Positions 1 through 11,582 are shown, counted from the stretch's first letter. The stretch is DNA of 64,000 nt from Ailanthus altissimus (GCA_946807835.1 OX327703.1:1185501-1249500); one strand, 5' to 3'. The notes: generated from the sequence alone by a model not told the origin. Translations and numbers: made by a program.

Positions 1-117
1 ATGGTATTAAAGACAAATCTTAAACAGTCACTCTTATATAAAATGTGGATCTGAATAGGCTTCAGCCTGAACCATAGTGGATCTTTTGTCTCATAGAAAT
101 CAAGAAATTAATTAAGA

Positions 118-190
118 ATAAAGATATGGGGGCTCGAACTCAAGACCTTGGGTCTAATACTATATTAGTTTATCACTCAACCAAAAAGCT
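118..190 (-). repeat. tRNA-like (SINE-type) box A/box B pair
   Basis: Read on the minus strand, this segment has a box A-like stretch (TTGGTTGAGTGATAAAC) followed about 35 bases later by a box B-like stretch (GAGTTCGAGCCCC). The spacing and the sequences fit an internal RNA polymerase III promoter of a tRNA-derived SINE. No tRNA cloverleaf closes around it, so it is not called a tRNA gene. The 3' tail and target-site duplications were not found. Confidence 0.3.
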
Positions 191-242
191 TAACCTAATA
201 GATGAAAGTTCAATAGTAGTAATAAAGACAAGTTTTTAACAA

Positions 243-393
243 GGATAAAGAGGTATTTTATAGAGTATTATCCTAAAGCCAAATAGTCATCATTTTGTGC
301 AGATGGTGATTGATCTATATGACTTCAAGATTCAATCCTATGATCGCAGCCTCGCTTGTCGATGAGCATAACCACTGAAAGATTATACCTACA
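243..393. repeat. Diverged direct repeat, copy 1, left part
   Basis: This block aligns in direct orientation with 4083-4230. Shared words include atagagtatt, caaatagtcat, gcagcct and gattata. The copy is broken at about 393 by a roughly 0.9 kb insertion and resumes at about 1302. Identity looks like roughly 70 percent by eye. The origin is unknown; an old transposon end is possible. Confidence 0.55.
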
Positions 394-1301
394 GGTGGCA
401 ATGGGCCATCCTTATACTCGAATGGTATGAGAATTCCCATACTCAATATATGTAATTTGGATTTGAGGTTGGGGATTCCTATAGGTACCCCATACACAAT
501 TTTTTTTTAATTTCTTCAATACTCTTTTATTTGTACTGCTTTAATTTTATGAAATAATTGTTTATCTCGTACAATTATAATTTACCAAAAACGAATTGTA
601 TACATCACATGAAAATATAAACTACATCATGTCTTCAACTACTAATTTTAAAAATTAATAACATGAATTAAAGTTTAAAAATAAAAAAAATTAATAGTTT
701 CTTTGAACTTTGGCATCTAAATCATTATGCTTTATTTGTAATCTAAATAACAAGTATCTATTAAGATTCTTCCTAAACCTATAACAAAAAGTAAAAAAAA
801 AATAAAATTGAGTAAGATGAGTGATAACTAAGAAATTAAGAATGGTAATAAAATTATTTACCTATTCTATTTGTTCCTCTTCATCTGTTTTTTTTTTTTA
901 ACAAATGAGTTTATTTCAATTTGTAAGTAAGTTTTTAATATTAAATATAATAAATAAAATAAAGAAAGGAATTAAAAATAAAAAATATTAATAAGAATAA
1001 AAAAATTTAAAATATAATGTAAGTAAATTTTCTACCTCTATATTTACCACTTAGCAAATTTTGATTTATATAAATAAATAAAATTTTCTATACAATTTTT
1101 TATTTTGTTTTTAAATCGAGTATTTGAGGTGAATTTATAAAAATTAACTTGTCCTCAAACCCAACCCGAATTTAATCTGAGTTTGACTTATTGTACTCAA
1201 ACTCTCCCCATCTCTTAAAAATACTTAAAATATAATCCAAATTACTCCCCATTTGGGGTGAGTCCTATGGCCCTCAATCCCACACGAGAATTCTACCACC
1301 T
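394..1301. mobile_element. Non-autonomous DNA transposon-like insertion (hAT-type?)
   Basis: The paralogous repeat at 4083-4420 lacks this roughly 0.9 kb block, so it behaves as an insertion. It opens with AGGTGGCAATGGGCC and closes with TTCTACCACCT, giving short imperfect inverted ends (AGGTGG/CCACCT). Ends of this kind, rich in GGGC and GGTACCCC-like words, are common in plant hAT-like MITEs. It has no coding capacity. A clean 8-bp target duplication was not found, so the superfamily is uncertain. Confidence 0.4.
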
Positions 1302-1490
1302 CTAATTAAGCCAAGTCACTATTATCAAAGTTGCTCATAATATAATATGAAAAGTATACTTTTTTAAAGTATATACACATATACTTAAGATACTTTTATT
1401 TTATTTTCTCTTCTCCACTCACACACACACTATTAAAGCTACTTTTCTGTCCTCTTTTTTATCCTTTCACACATAGTATCTTACAAAATA
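1302..1490. repeat. Diverged direct repeat, copy 1, right part
   Basis: This is the continuation of the block at 243-393 after the insertion. It matches 4231-4420 through shared words such as aaagtatatacacata, gatacttt, ttttattttattttc and ctacttttct. Together with the left part it defines one copy of a roughly 340-bp repeat whose second copy lies 2.6 kb downstream. Confidence 0.5.
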
Positions 1491-4082
1491 TTAGCCCCCT
1501 TTATATAGTGGTAGGTAGTCTAAATAATAACTTAAGAATTAATAAGAGTAATTCAATAAATAGTAACTTTGTAGATAAAAATACGTAAATAATATAACTA
1601 CCATAATAATAATAATAAGAATATAAATGTTTGTAACTCTCAAATTTTTATTATAGATTTAATATTATAACAACCATATAATAAGATAGTAATGATAGTT
1701 TATAAGTAATTACATTAATATTTAATAACTTATTAGCCATTTAATAGATTTTTTAAACTTTTTTCTCTAATAGTCCCCCATAAAGATTTGAAAACCTTAC
1801 ATATATATAAATGTTAATATATAAGAAAATATAATGCAAAATCAATAGTAGAAAATATATTGGAGCAATATTTTATTATATAGTAGGTATTGATATCTTT
1901 TGAACTTGAACCTGTATTTAGTGCTGTAAAATTTATTTGAGGAACTTGAGTCAACGATGTCTTAAACTCGGCCCCTTTGACCAAACTTCAACTATAACAA
2001 AAGACTTGGTTTTATGAGTTGATGCATTAATGGCCATGCACTCTATCTTGATTCTAGTGAGAGCTCTATAGAACAATCCAATTATTATATTCATGGCCCA
2101 TGACTACTCTCACATAAGTAAGTTCTTTAATAACATATGTGACCTATGCCTTACAAGAATATTTTTATTTGGGACTCATTCATGATAAATATTATTCCTA
2201 ACATCACACAAAATAAGCACTTTTACCATAGGGATTAGCGGAAACATATCTCTTATAAGATATATTATAATATAAGTGCTAAACAAGTCATGCAGTATAG
2301 ATTGTTCCAACCTAATAAACCTCTTTCATAGGATCACTAATCACAAAGGTTGGGTTACTTCCATAGGTGACTCCTTTGTGGATTTAAGCACATCTCCCTC
2401 GATAATTTAACAAAACTTTTCTCTATAGTCTTTTATTAATGATTTTTCTCAAAAATCTCTACTTTTGGGATTTTATATGATTTCTATTTTATATACAATT
2501 GAGTTTAAGTATATTCTCCTCAATAATTTTATAATTTCTATTTTGTATTTATAATTTTTCTCGAAAATCTTTTATTTATGAGATTGTAATATAATTAACA
2601 TTTATATAGCATGCTAAAGAACTCTTCACCAATGTGTATTAAACTTGAATTACTCTTGAAAAACTTTGTCCATCAGCTTTGTCATACTTGATAAAATTTG
2701 CTTACTCAAAAAGATATATTAGAATAGATATCTAATATATACATCATGAAATTCTCAATTTTAATAATAAAAAATTCGGTCAACATTTTTACTTTTCATA
2801 ATGATACTTAAAAAATAATCAGAATAATTAATGAACTTTTATATTTCAAGAAATTCTCGAGACTACTATTTCTTACAAAGAATTTAAGTTACATCATGTG
2901 CTCAATAATAGTAATATTTTTATTACCCTAAAAAACTATATTTATTTGTATATATATTAATGTGATGCATATTAGTCACCAAATTAAAATATGAAAATAC
3001 AATAAGCACGCACAATCATTTCATAATTTAAATAATTTAAATTTTAAATCCTTTAGCATTGATAATATTTTTGCGCAACATGCAAAATATAATCAATAAC
3101 AAAAATATTGTGTTTTGAGCAATACAAATACAAAACTCATTCTATAAATATATCTGATATCAAGATTAAGAATTGAATCCATAAGCATTTTTAACTTGAA
3201 ATAGGCATACCTTTGGCCATTACAATGCTTGATAAAATTATATTTAAAAAAAAGAACATTATAAATCTATTTTAAGAAAATATTTTTTTCTATTCAATGT
3301 ATAAGCAACTATCATTTAATACCAAAATCATTAATATCGTCATGACTTTAAAAAAAAACATTCACTCAGAGATCATTACACAAATGTTGCATGTCCTCTA
3401 CATTCAAAAGTTGCAGTTCTTTACTTCAATCTGTTAACCTCCCATTTATCGATTACTTGGCGGTTGAAGTTAGTGGCAAAAAAGCCTTACAAGAGCTTTT
3501 TGTGTCGAAATAATCTCATGTATTGTATGCATTCAAGTATTTCAATCTTTGAACATTTACAAATGAAATAAATCAAAGAACATTGTTCTTCATCATTACT
3601 TTGCTAAAACCATATTAATGTCACCTATGTTGAAAAAGGAACCAAATCGAACATATTAAAGCTACAAATGATTTTTAAAATAACATAAAGGGAAATATTA
3701 AATTTTCTTATGATATTAGTTAGCCTCTTTAAAGCGTTCACAATATTTTCCTTCATACATTTTGTCAAAGAACCAAACATAGAGAAAAGGAATCATACTA
3801 GAAATACTCCTACATCATCTAGCCGGCAATGAGATAATAGTAATAACTAAATGTAAAAATCTAATTAAGCTTCACACATAACAAATTAAATAATATTTTA
3901 TTAGAAGGTTTTCAAGACAGTATTTGGCTTTAAATTATTGGGTAGATTTTATTTTAAACATTATTCAACCTTATATTAAAATATATATTGCTAAACATTT
4001 GCAAGATAGCGATTATCAATAAGCAAAAAATAAAAAAATTAATATAATATAAGATTAAGGAAAGATAGAATCTGACTTTGAG
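1491..4082. other. AT-rich intergenic sequence without recognised genes
   Basis: About 2.6 kb of AT-rich DNA between the two copies of the diverged direct repeat. No open frame of note and no recognisable domain was seen on either strand. A short stretch at about 3936-4010 recurs at 63822-63893, just before the LTR at the right end of the window, so part of this interval is dispersed repeat. The two flanking repeats could be LTRs of a very old element, but no primer-binding site or polypurine tract supports that. Confidence 0.5.
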
Positions 4083-4420
4083 CATAAAGAAACAATGCTA
4101 TAGAGTATTGTTCTAAAGTCAAATAGTCATATCTTCGTATGAGTAGTGACAGATCTTTATGGGTCCATGATTTTACTTTATGTTTGCAGCCTTTTTCAAT
4201 GAGTATGGCCACCAGAAGATTATACTAAATTTTTATTTTTAAAATTATTCAAAACACAATATGAAAAAATATATTATTTTAAAGTATATACACACATATA
4301 TAGGATACTTTAATTTTATTTTATTTTCTTCACTCAAATACACACTACCAAAACTACTTTTCTCTTGTCTTGTTTTATTTTCACATGCACTGTCTTAAGT
4401 TAATGTTTATTCAAGAAAAA
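4083..4420. repeat. Diverged direct repeat, copy 2 (uninterrupted)
   Basis: This is the second copy of the repeat at 243-393 plus 1302-1490, in the same orientation and without the 0.9 kb insertion. It serves as the empty-site reference that shows 394-1301 to be an insertion. It ends about 160 bp before copia element A. Confidence 0.5.
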
Positions 4421-4580
4421 AAAGTGTTAGTGTATGAAAGTGTTACAAAGAAAAATAGAAAGCTATGAGTGCTTGATGCTCAACAGAATAGTATTCAACA
4501 ATGATTAACTGATGAATCATAAATGAATAAATTGACATTATTTGTAGTCCATAAATTCTAACCTTACTCAAAGTATGTAT

Positions 4581-5107
4581 TGTTGAAGCGGAAGCACACA
4601 AACAAGTAAAACCTTCACCCAAGTAATATAATAATACAAAATAAGTTACTAAGAAATAAATAGAGAAATGGGTAAAAGAAGAACACACAAAGAATTACGT
4701 GGTTCGGCAACTTGCCTACGTCCACGGCGGATCAATATCACACTCTTCTCTTATTATGAATCACAGGGCACTCACAAAGTATGCCTTTTACAAGAAAGAT
4801 CACAAAGAAAACTCTCTCTCTCACTCTAGGAATTTTCTCTCACAAAGAACCACTAAGATCTCTTGTTTATCACAAAGATTGTCAAGATTTCTACTTGATC
4901 ACCAAGATGATGTTTACAAGGCGCTCAGATTTTGGACTGGGCGCCGTGGCGCTCACGCCTAGTCGTCGCGGTGCACGGCGTCGGAGCCTGGTGCGCCCTT
5001 CTTCATTTTTCACTTCCTTTCGTGTCATTCTTCGATCTGTGCACACCCTACGCACTTGACTTGATCTCCAAATCATATTCCGATGATTTTCAATCAATAT
5101 CTTCACA
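4581..5107 (-). repeat. 3' LTR of copia A (deleted copy, 527 bp)
   Basis: The plus-strand left edge is TGTTGAAGCGG and the right edge is CTTCACA, so on the minus strand it starts TGTGAAG and ends in CA. It matches 8564-9270 along its length except for about 180 bp missing after GATGATGTTTACAAG at about 4920. The missing part holds the TATA box and half of the GC-rich block seen in the 5' LTR. Confidence 0.92.
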
Positions 5108-5122
5108 AATCCCCTCCTTTAT
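5108..5122 (-). promoter_or_regulatory. Polypurine tract of copia A
   Basis: On the minus strand the sequence directly upstream of the 3' LTR reads GAATAAAGGAGGGGATT. This is the expected plus-strand DNA primer site. It abuts the LTR edge exactly, which helps fix that edge. Confidence 0.85.
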
Positions 5123-5149
5123 TCAAAATCATCCACTTTACTGTAAGCT

Positions 5150-6770
5150 AGTGATCTTTTCCCGGATTTGCCATGTATCTACTCACCACACTCACAGTCT
5201 ATGCTATGTCTGGTCTTGTGCAAACTCTTGCATACATGATGCTCCTCACAGCGCTTGCATACGATACTTTGCTCATCTGCAGTTTCTCCTCATCGGATGT
5301 CGGCGACTGTGATATTGAAAGTCTGAAATGCATGGCCAAAGGGGTAGAGACAGCCTTTGCATTTGACATACCAAACTTTTGACTATATATCGCTGTTGGG
5401 ACAAGAAGATAACATCTCTTATTTCCCTCACAATGTCCATACCCAAAATTCTTTTCGCTGCTCCCAAATCCTTGATTTCAAACTCGTCACTCAACTGCTT
5501 CTTGAGCTTCTGTATTTCTTCCATATTCTTGCATGCGATCAACATATCATCGACGTATAGAAGCAAATATATCATCCCACAACTTATGTTCCTGAAGTAC
5601 ACGCATCCGTCATACTTGCTCCTACTAAAATCACAAGCCATTATAAATTCATCAAATCTCCTATACCACTGTCTAGGTGATTGCATTAACCCGTATAATG
5701 ATTTCTTCAGCAAACAAGCATGATTTTCTTTTTCGGGCTCCTCGAACCCTTGCGGCTGTGCCATGTATATCGTTTCTTCAAGCTCTCCATGTAGAAAAGC
5801 TGTCTTTACATCCATCTGCTCTAAATGTAAATTAAGGTTTGCACACATGGCTAACAAAATCCTAATAGATGTGTACTTGACAACTGAAGAGAATATCTCA
5901 TGAAAATCGACTCCTTCTCTCTGAGTAAAACTTTGTACTACTAACCTAGCCTTGAATCTTGTAGGCTCAATCCCCAGTATCCCTTCCTTCACCTTATACA
6001 CCCACTTGCACCCAACTAACTTCTTTTGAGGTCTCTCCACCAACTTCCAGGTATTGTTCTTTCTAAGAGAACAAATTTCTTCTTCTATGGCCTGTTGCCA
6101 TTCTTTCTTGTTTTCACTCTTCATAGCCTCACTATATATCCTAGGCTCATCATACTCAAGAGTGTAAGCAGAACTAAAAGCATGAGCAACTAAGTCTGCT
6201 TGTGTATACCTAACTGGTGGGTTAATCATTCTCCTTAACCTGTCTCTAGCAAGCTGGTACTCTTTAAGTTCCAACTCAGGAGTTCTAGTCTTCTTTTGGG
6301 TGGAACTGGAGGAACTTGCCGGTGTTCTTGGTTCATCTTCAAGGATCTCATCGTTGAAGTGTTGATCTGAGGGCATATCAGATCCATGTTCAGACTCTAC
6401 TTCAACTTCTATTGACTCGGGTACTGAGTCTTCCTTGGTCACATGTTCTTTTTTCTCATCTTCTTGGGAGGTTTTCAGCATCGTCATCTCATCAAACGTC
6501 ACATCACAGCCTATGATACTTCTTGGTGGTGTTAAATCTTTACACCATACCTTGTATCCTTTTATTTCTTTGGGATATTCTATGAATACCCGTTTAATAG
6601 CTCTAGGTTCCAAATTCCCATCTTTAACATGTACAAAGGCAGGGAAACCAAATATTCTGAGGTGGTCATACTTCGGAGGATTGCTAGACCATTTCTCTTC
6701 TGGCGTCTTGAAGTCAATTGCTGATGAGGGACTTCTATTAATCAAGTAAGCTGTAGTCACTATAACTTCT
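5150..6770 (-). pseudogene. Copia A pol: integrase C-terminus and reverse transcriptase
   Basis: The longest open frame (5273-6760, 495 codons) begins in the integrase C-terminal region (AYLINRSPSSAIDFKTPEE), runs through a linker rich in Ser, Glu and Pro, and contains most of a copia reverse transcriptase. Visible motifs are MDVKTAFLHGELEETIYM, KKSLYGLMQSPRQWYRRFD and the catalytic YVDDMLIAC. The frame shifts near 5355. The shifted reading still shows a CTRPDIA-like and SRYMANPGK-like stretch at about 5150-5260, then runs straight into the 3' untranslated sequence and polypurine tract. The RNase H domain that should follow is therefore deleted. The enzyme would normally copy the element RNA in cytoplasmic virus-like particles. 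Confidence 0.9.
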
Positions 6771-7720
6771 CCCTAGAATGTCTTGGACATCTTCGCATTG
6801 GTAAGCATGCATCTAACCCTTTCAAGTAGGGTCTTATTCATCCTCTCAGCTACGACATTCTACTGTGGTGTTGATATTACCGTTCTATGCCTTGCAATCC
6901 CATACTTGGCACAAAACTCATCAAACTCTCTGTTGTAAAATTTGAGGCCATTGTCAGTTCTCAACCTCTTCACTTTTTTGCCAGTCTGATTCTCAACAAG
7001 TGCCTTCTAAGTCTTGAACACATCAAATACTTAATCCTTGCTCTTCAACACATAGACCCACAACTTCCTAGAATAGTCATCAATCAAGCTGAGAAAATAC
7101 CTGGCACCACCACGAGTAACTGTCTGAGCTGGTCCCCAAAGATCCGAGTGTATGTAGTCAAGAGTCCCCTTAGTCTTGTGTTCTCCGGTACTGAACCTCA
7201 CTCTATGTGCTTTCCCAAGCACACAATGCTTACAAAACTCTAAGGGCTAGAACTTATTCTCACCAAACGCCTTTTGACTATATAACTCCTTTAGGTTTCT
7301 CTCTTCTAGATGTGCCAGTCTAAGATGCCATAACTTGGTTTGTATACTCTCATCATCTACAGAGAATAGTGCAGACCTACTCATGACTTCACCCTTAAGC
7401 ACATAAACACCTTTGCGCTTCTCTCCTCTTAAAATTCCTCCATCGATCCTGATGGAACATCCATTCTGGTCTAAAGTCCCAGTGAGATTAAGTTTCTCTT
7501 CAAGTCAGAAACATACCTAACATCTGTCAACTCTCTCACTCGTCCATCATGCAGCCTAAGCTTAACACTACCAATTCCCATCATTTGACACACAACGTCA
7601 TTACCTATTAGGACCTTACCACAACTAATGGGCTGAAAATTTGTAAACCAAGATTTGTGCGGGCACATGTGAAAAGTACAACCAAAATCTAAAACCCATT
7701 GTTCAGAGTTCATACCATCA
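6771..7720 (-). pseudogene. Copia A pol: protease, GAG-pre-integrase and integrase core (broken)
   Basis: Fragments in several frames cover the protease active region (7471-7713), where the expected Asp-Ser-Gly appears as LDFGCTFHMCPHK, so the catalytic loop is altered from DSG to DFG. The integrase start (7031-7222) shows LDYIHSDLWGP, with the first catalytic Asp, and LIDDYSRKLWVYVLK. The stretch between this and the 5273-6760 frame is interrupted by stops. The order protease, integrase, then reverse transcriptase is the hallmark of Ty1/copia. Integrase would insert the DNA copy and leave the 5-bp duplication seen at the element ends. Confidence 0.85.
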
Positions 7721-8545
7721 ATAGTGACGAGTGTCTCTGTGCTATCATAGCTATCATCATAGGTAAGCGCAGCATCCGCTTTCTTCTTGTCTTGTGCTCT
7801 CTTCTCAAGACAGTCCTTTATGAAGTGCCCCTCTTTCTTGGAGCAATAGCACTTCCTAGGAGTCTGAGACTTTGACCTTGAGCCTTTTTTCTTCCCATCT
7901 CTATATAAGGGCCTTCATCTTACAAATAAACTTTTTGCATTGCCCTCGGTCTACTTTCCTAATAACTTTGAGTTTAATGATGATTTTACATCACTCATCG
8001 TTAAACTCTCTCTACTGTAGAGTAGCGTATCAAACTCTCATAGCTCTTGGGGAGTGAACTCAGTAGGATAATTGCTCTATCTTCATCTTCTATCTTGATG
8101 TTGATAGACTCAAGATCAAGGATGATCTTATTGAAGGCGTCTATATGATCTTTCATCAGCGTCCCCTCTGACATGGACAGCTGATACAGCTTTTTCTTTA
8201 TATGTAATCTGTTGGCCAACGATTTTCTCATATAAAGAGAGTCAAGCTTCTTCCAAAGACCTATTGCCGTCGTCTTACTTGCTACTTCCCTTAGTACTTC
8301 ATCACTCAATGATAGAACGATTGTGCTATGAGCTCTTTCTTGAATGTCCTTCCTTTCTACCTCAGCTCTAGATGACTCTGGCATCTTCTCTTCATCACTA
8401 GATGGAGCTACAGTCTCCTCTAATGCCGAACCAAGCCTTTGGCTCACCAACAACACCTTAACCTTCATCTTCCACAGATTGAAGTCATTCGTACCGTTGA
8501 ATTTCTCTACCTCGTACTTGGGTGTAGCTATGTCTGCTTAGAACT
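7721..8545 (-). pseudogene. Copia A gag (start codon lost)
   Basis: The open frame 8001-8468 (155 codons) is a UBN2/retrotran_gag-type copia gag, with LWKKLDSLYMRKSLANRL and a LLSSLPKSYESL motif. The family N-terminus is readable upstream of the first ATG (ADIATPKYEVEKFNGTNDF at about 8475-8535). At the expected start, the codon before Ala-Asp-Ile reads TAA instead of ATG, so normal initiation is lost. A zinc-knuckle region at about 7830-7865 reads CYCSKKEGHFIKDC; the second Cys is displaced by one position relative to the CX2CX4HX4C pattern. Gag would package the element RNA. Confidence 0.85.
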
Positions 8546-8549
8546 AAAA

Positions 8550-8560
8550 CTCTGATACCA
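8550..8560 (-). promoter_or_regulatory. Primer-binding site of copia A (initiator Met-tRNA)
   Basis: On the minus strand, three bases inside the 5' LTR, the sequence reads TGGTATCAGAG. This complements the 3' end of plant initiator Met-tRNA, the usual primer of copia elements. Confidence 0.9.
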
Positions 8561-8563
8561 ATT

Positions 8564-9270
8564 TGTTAAAGCGGAAGCATACAAACAAGCAAAAAATTCA
8601 CCCAAGCAATATAAGAATGCAGAACAAGTTACTAAAAAATAAATAGAGAAAGAGGTAGAAGAAGAACATATAATTACGTGGTTCGGTAACTTGCCTACGT
8701 CCACGACGGATCAACATCACACTCTTCTCTTATTATAAATCACAAGACACTCACAAAGTATGCCTTTTACAAGAAAGATCACAAAGAAAACTTTTTTTCT
8801 CACTATAGGGATTTTCTCTTACAAATAACCACTAAGATCTCTTGTTTGTCACAAAGATTGTCTAGATTTCTAGTTGATCACCAAGATGATGTTTACAAGC
8901 TAATTGATAGCCTTTATATAGGCTTTAAGATGACCTAGGTTTACCCTATAAGTGTGGGAGTCGTATTATGGAGTCCTGAAATAAGTGGGAGACGAAATAA
9001 GGAAGTTTCCTTATTTCGATATACTGTTCCCGTCTCCAGTGTCGCAGCGCTGGGCTCTCATCTCTGCGACGCTGGCTTCCTGGTGCCGCGGCACTCAGGT
9101 TCTGGATTGGGTGCCGTGGCGCTCATGCCTGGTCGCTGCGGCGCTAGCGTTTGGTGCGCCATTCTTTGTTTTTCACCTCCTTTCACGTCCTTCTTCGATC
9201 CGTGAGCACCCTACGCACTTGGCTTGATCTCCAAATCATATTCCGATGATTTTCAATACATATTTTCACA
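8564..9270 (-). repeat. 5' LTR of copia A (707 bp)
   Basis: The plus-strand edges are TGTTAAAGCGG (left) and TATTTTCACA (right); the target duplication TGTAT follows at 9271. It includes a TATA box at 8911-8922 and a CpG-rich block at about 9040-9165, both of which are partly or wholly missing in the 3' LTR. The word AATTACGTGGTTCGG, widespread in plant copia LTRs, is at about 8674. Confidence 0.93.
8911..8922 (-). promoter_or_regulatory. LTR TATA box of copia A
   Basis: The minus strand reads CCTATATAAAGG, a good plant TATA box, in the U3 part of the 5' LTR. It falls inside the 180-bp segment deleted from the 3' LTR. Confidence 0.7.
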
Positions 9271-9275
9271 TGTAT

Positions 9276-9829
9276 GAACATCCACATGCAATTAATCTGG
9301 ATTAATTAGAGATTAAGTCTCTTTCCAATTTATAAACTAAGGAAAAGAATTTAAGTGTGCCTCGTCTACTTGTGAAAAATCTTTCTTCTTGTAAAACAAC
9401 AATTGATCAAGTGTGATTTGAATAGAACAATGAGTTAGTTAATTTGTTTTCGCCTCATCATGACTTATAAGACTCATTTTTAAGGTTTATAAGTCAATGA
9501 GTCAAGTTACCTAATGTATTAGACCTATTTCTAGATTGAGATCCTCTTAATTCATGAAATTTGACTTATATTAAGACCAGTGGGCGCAATGGGTCACTAG
9601 ATAATGAGCCCAACAATATATACTTTTTTATTTTAGTGAAAGAAGAAAGAAAAAAATTATAAGATAGAGGGCTAAAATACCTTACCCTTAGCAAAGCACA
9701 TAAAAGTTACAAAAAGTCTAATAGAAGAATGAGGATAAAACATTACCTAAAAATATAATACTAATAAAACTTATAACTAGGCATTCCTTTTGCATCCTTA
9801 AATAGCATAAAACTAATATCAAAAGGAGG
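9276..9829. other. Intergenic, no feature seen
   Basis: AT-rich flank between copia A and the LINE remnant. No coding or repeat structure was recognised. Confidence 0.5.
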
Positions 9830-10760
9830 CTGTAACCACCATGTGAAACCATCAAATTATAATTCGAGATTCACCAGTTTATTTGCCACTGCATTGTTCT
9901 CTCTAAATTTATGATTAAATCTAAATTGAAAGCAATCAAAATGATCCTTACAACGTTCTCACTTATTGTGAAGTTTTCATGGAGGACATAATGTAGAGTT
10001 AGAAATAATATGGAAGATTAAAATAGAGTCAAATTCCAAAATTATCTTATGTTTTCTACAAGCAATAGCGATCTCTAAAGCTAAGATGACCCCTACTATT
10101 TCTGCATAGTAGGTCATCTCAATTTCGAGGGGACAAAAAATGCCTCCTAAAAAGATCCTACCTCATCCTTGAAGACTCCTTCACAAGCAATCATACTTGT
10201 GTTACCTTTTAAAAGTCTATCTATGTTAATCTTAATCCACTATTGAGGAGAAAAATTCTAAAAAAGAACATTAAGTTTTGGAGCACGCCTCAAATTAGTT
10301 CTAATACCCAGATGGTCTAAAATGTGAATATCATCATCAAAAACAAATCCAGGCAGAAAGTAGCAAAGTGGTGAATATGAGCTAGACAATTTGCCTTAAT
10401 GCAAAATGAATTGAAATTCCAATGATCAAATCTAAAGTGATTCTGACTTCTCCAAATATAGTAGAACAAATAAGCAATTGACAAATTTCATAAGTTTAAA
10501 ATTTGGGGGTTAAAAGTTTTTATTAAACCACTTTCCATAATTTCATAATAGTTGAAACCGAAAGAATATTTTATTTAAACATATGAGCAAATTAATTCTA
10601 AAATTTCATAGTAAGAGGACAACATACAAATATATGGTCCACCATTTCAATTTTTCTCAAACAAAAGGAGTAAATTGAAACAACACAAATGCCACGAGTC
10701 CATAATAATTAATGAGTAGGAAGAAGATTTTGAAGCAGATACTACATGAATATAGAGATT
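9830..10760 (-). pseudogene. LINE (non-LTR) ORF2 C-terminus remnant: zinc-binding plus RNase H-like domain
   Basis: The conceptual minus-strand reading is broken by stops and at least one frameshift but keeps a recognisable order. At about 10600-10730 there is a zf-RVT-like stretch (LWTRG, then SFCLRK, DHIFVCCPLT). At about 9840-10240 there is an RVT_3 RNase H-like domain. In the latter, KINIDR carries the first Asp, MTYYAEIVGVILALEIA carries the Glu, and ILEFDS carries the second Asp. The last catalytic Asp of the family (NAVAD) is replaced, since the sequence reads NAVANKL. This arrangement is typical of plant L1-type LINEs. No poly(A) tail or target duplication was found. Confidence 0.65.
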
Positions 10761-11582
10761 TTATGTGGGAAAAAACCACACCAACAATATATATATACAT
10801 ATATAGCTTCTAACTTAATTTGTTTCAATTTACTGACCGAATTAAGCAAACAATCTAAAGTCATGCCATTTTACTAAGTTGTCAAGAAAGCATGGTTAGG
10901 TATAAATTCATGCCAAAATCTGCATATAAAACATAGGCATCAAGACAAAGACGCAAGTGATTTATTTTAAGTCAATTGCTTCTTGAAAACAAATTAAAAT
11001 CAGCAGAAAAGTTAATATATTATCATTGTTCACACATTGACCGTACGTGTTCAACACAAATCACCACATGGAGATCTTACTACAACTGCCCATTGGAAAA
11101 AAGGGTTTAATGACTATTGACTAAGATATTAGTTAATTACTATCTATTTTAGGAATATTCTTTATACTATATTAATATACAAGTTAGTTAAAATACAAGT
11201 ATTATATATCTTAAATTTCAATAACTGATAAAATATTAATTTCATTTTAAACTCAACACGTCGATAATTGTAGTGCTAATATTAATCACTGAGGCACAAG
11301 ACCATCGTCCACTAATGTTAACTGATAAAAGTTTCTTTCCTTTAAACTCCAAGGTAGGGACAAATTTATTAATATAAAATAAAACGAAAAATGATAACAT
11401 AATCAATGAGATGTAATGAGTAAATATTAATTTATTCAATTGATAAATTATTTTAATTTAGAATAAAAATTTTAGAATTTAAACTCTTCTTACATTAGAG
11501 TAGAAAATTTTGATTGTTATTTAACGTAATTTTTTTTAAAAAAAAGATTGAATATAACAAATCTTTCAAAATGTGTTCACAT

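Larger units (their letters stand above)
4581..9270 (-). mobile_element. Ty1/copia LTR retrotransposon A (complete ends, internally deleted)
   Basis: This is a 4690-bp element read right to left. Both LTRs run TG..CA and are flanked by a perfect 5-bp target duplication, TGTAT, at 4576-4580 and 9271-9275. Inside the 5' LTR lies a primer-binding site complementary to initiator Met-tRNA, and inside the 3' LTR lies a polypurine tract. Domain order on the minus strand is gag, protease, integrase, reverse transcriptase, which is the copia order. The RNase H domain is missing and the coding frame is broken in several places, so it is a non-autonomous copy. The 3' LTR is 180 bp shorter than the 5' LTR. 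LTR divergence and stops indicate an insertion that is not recent. Confidence 0.93.

Noticed and set aside
118..190. A true tRNA gene
   Set aside because: Box A and box B-like words are present but no acceptor or anticodon stem pairs around them; only a tRNA-derived repeat is supported.
1491..4082. Endogenous pararetrovirus or other viral insertion in the AT-rich interval
   Set aside because: No movement protein, coat, protease or reverse transcriptase motif could be read on either strand.
6435..6749. Plus-strand open frames across copia A (also at 5379, 6887 and 8344)
   Set aside because: They are antisense shadows of the copia A gag-pol reading and show no domain.
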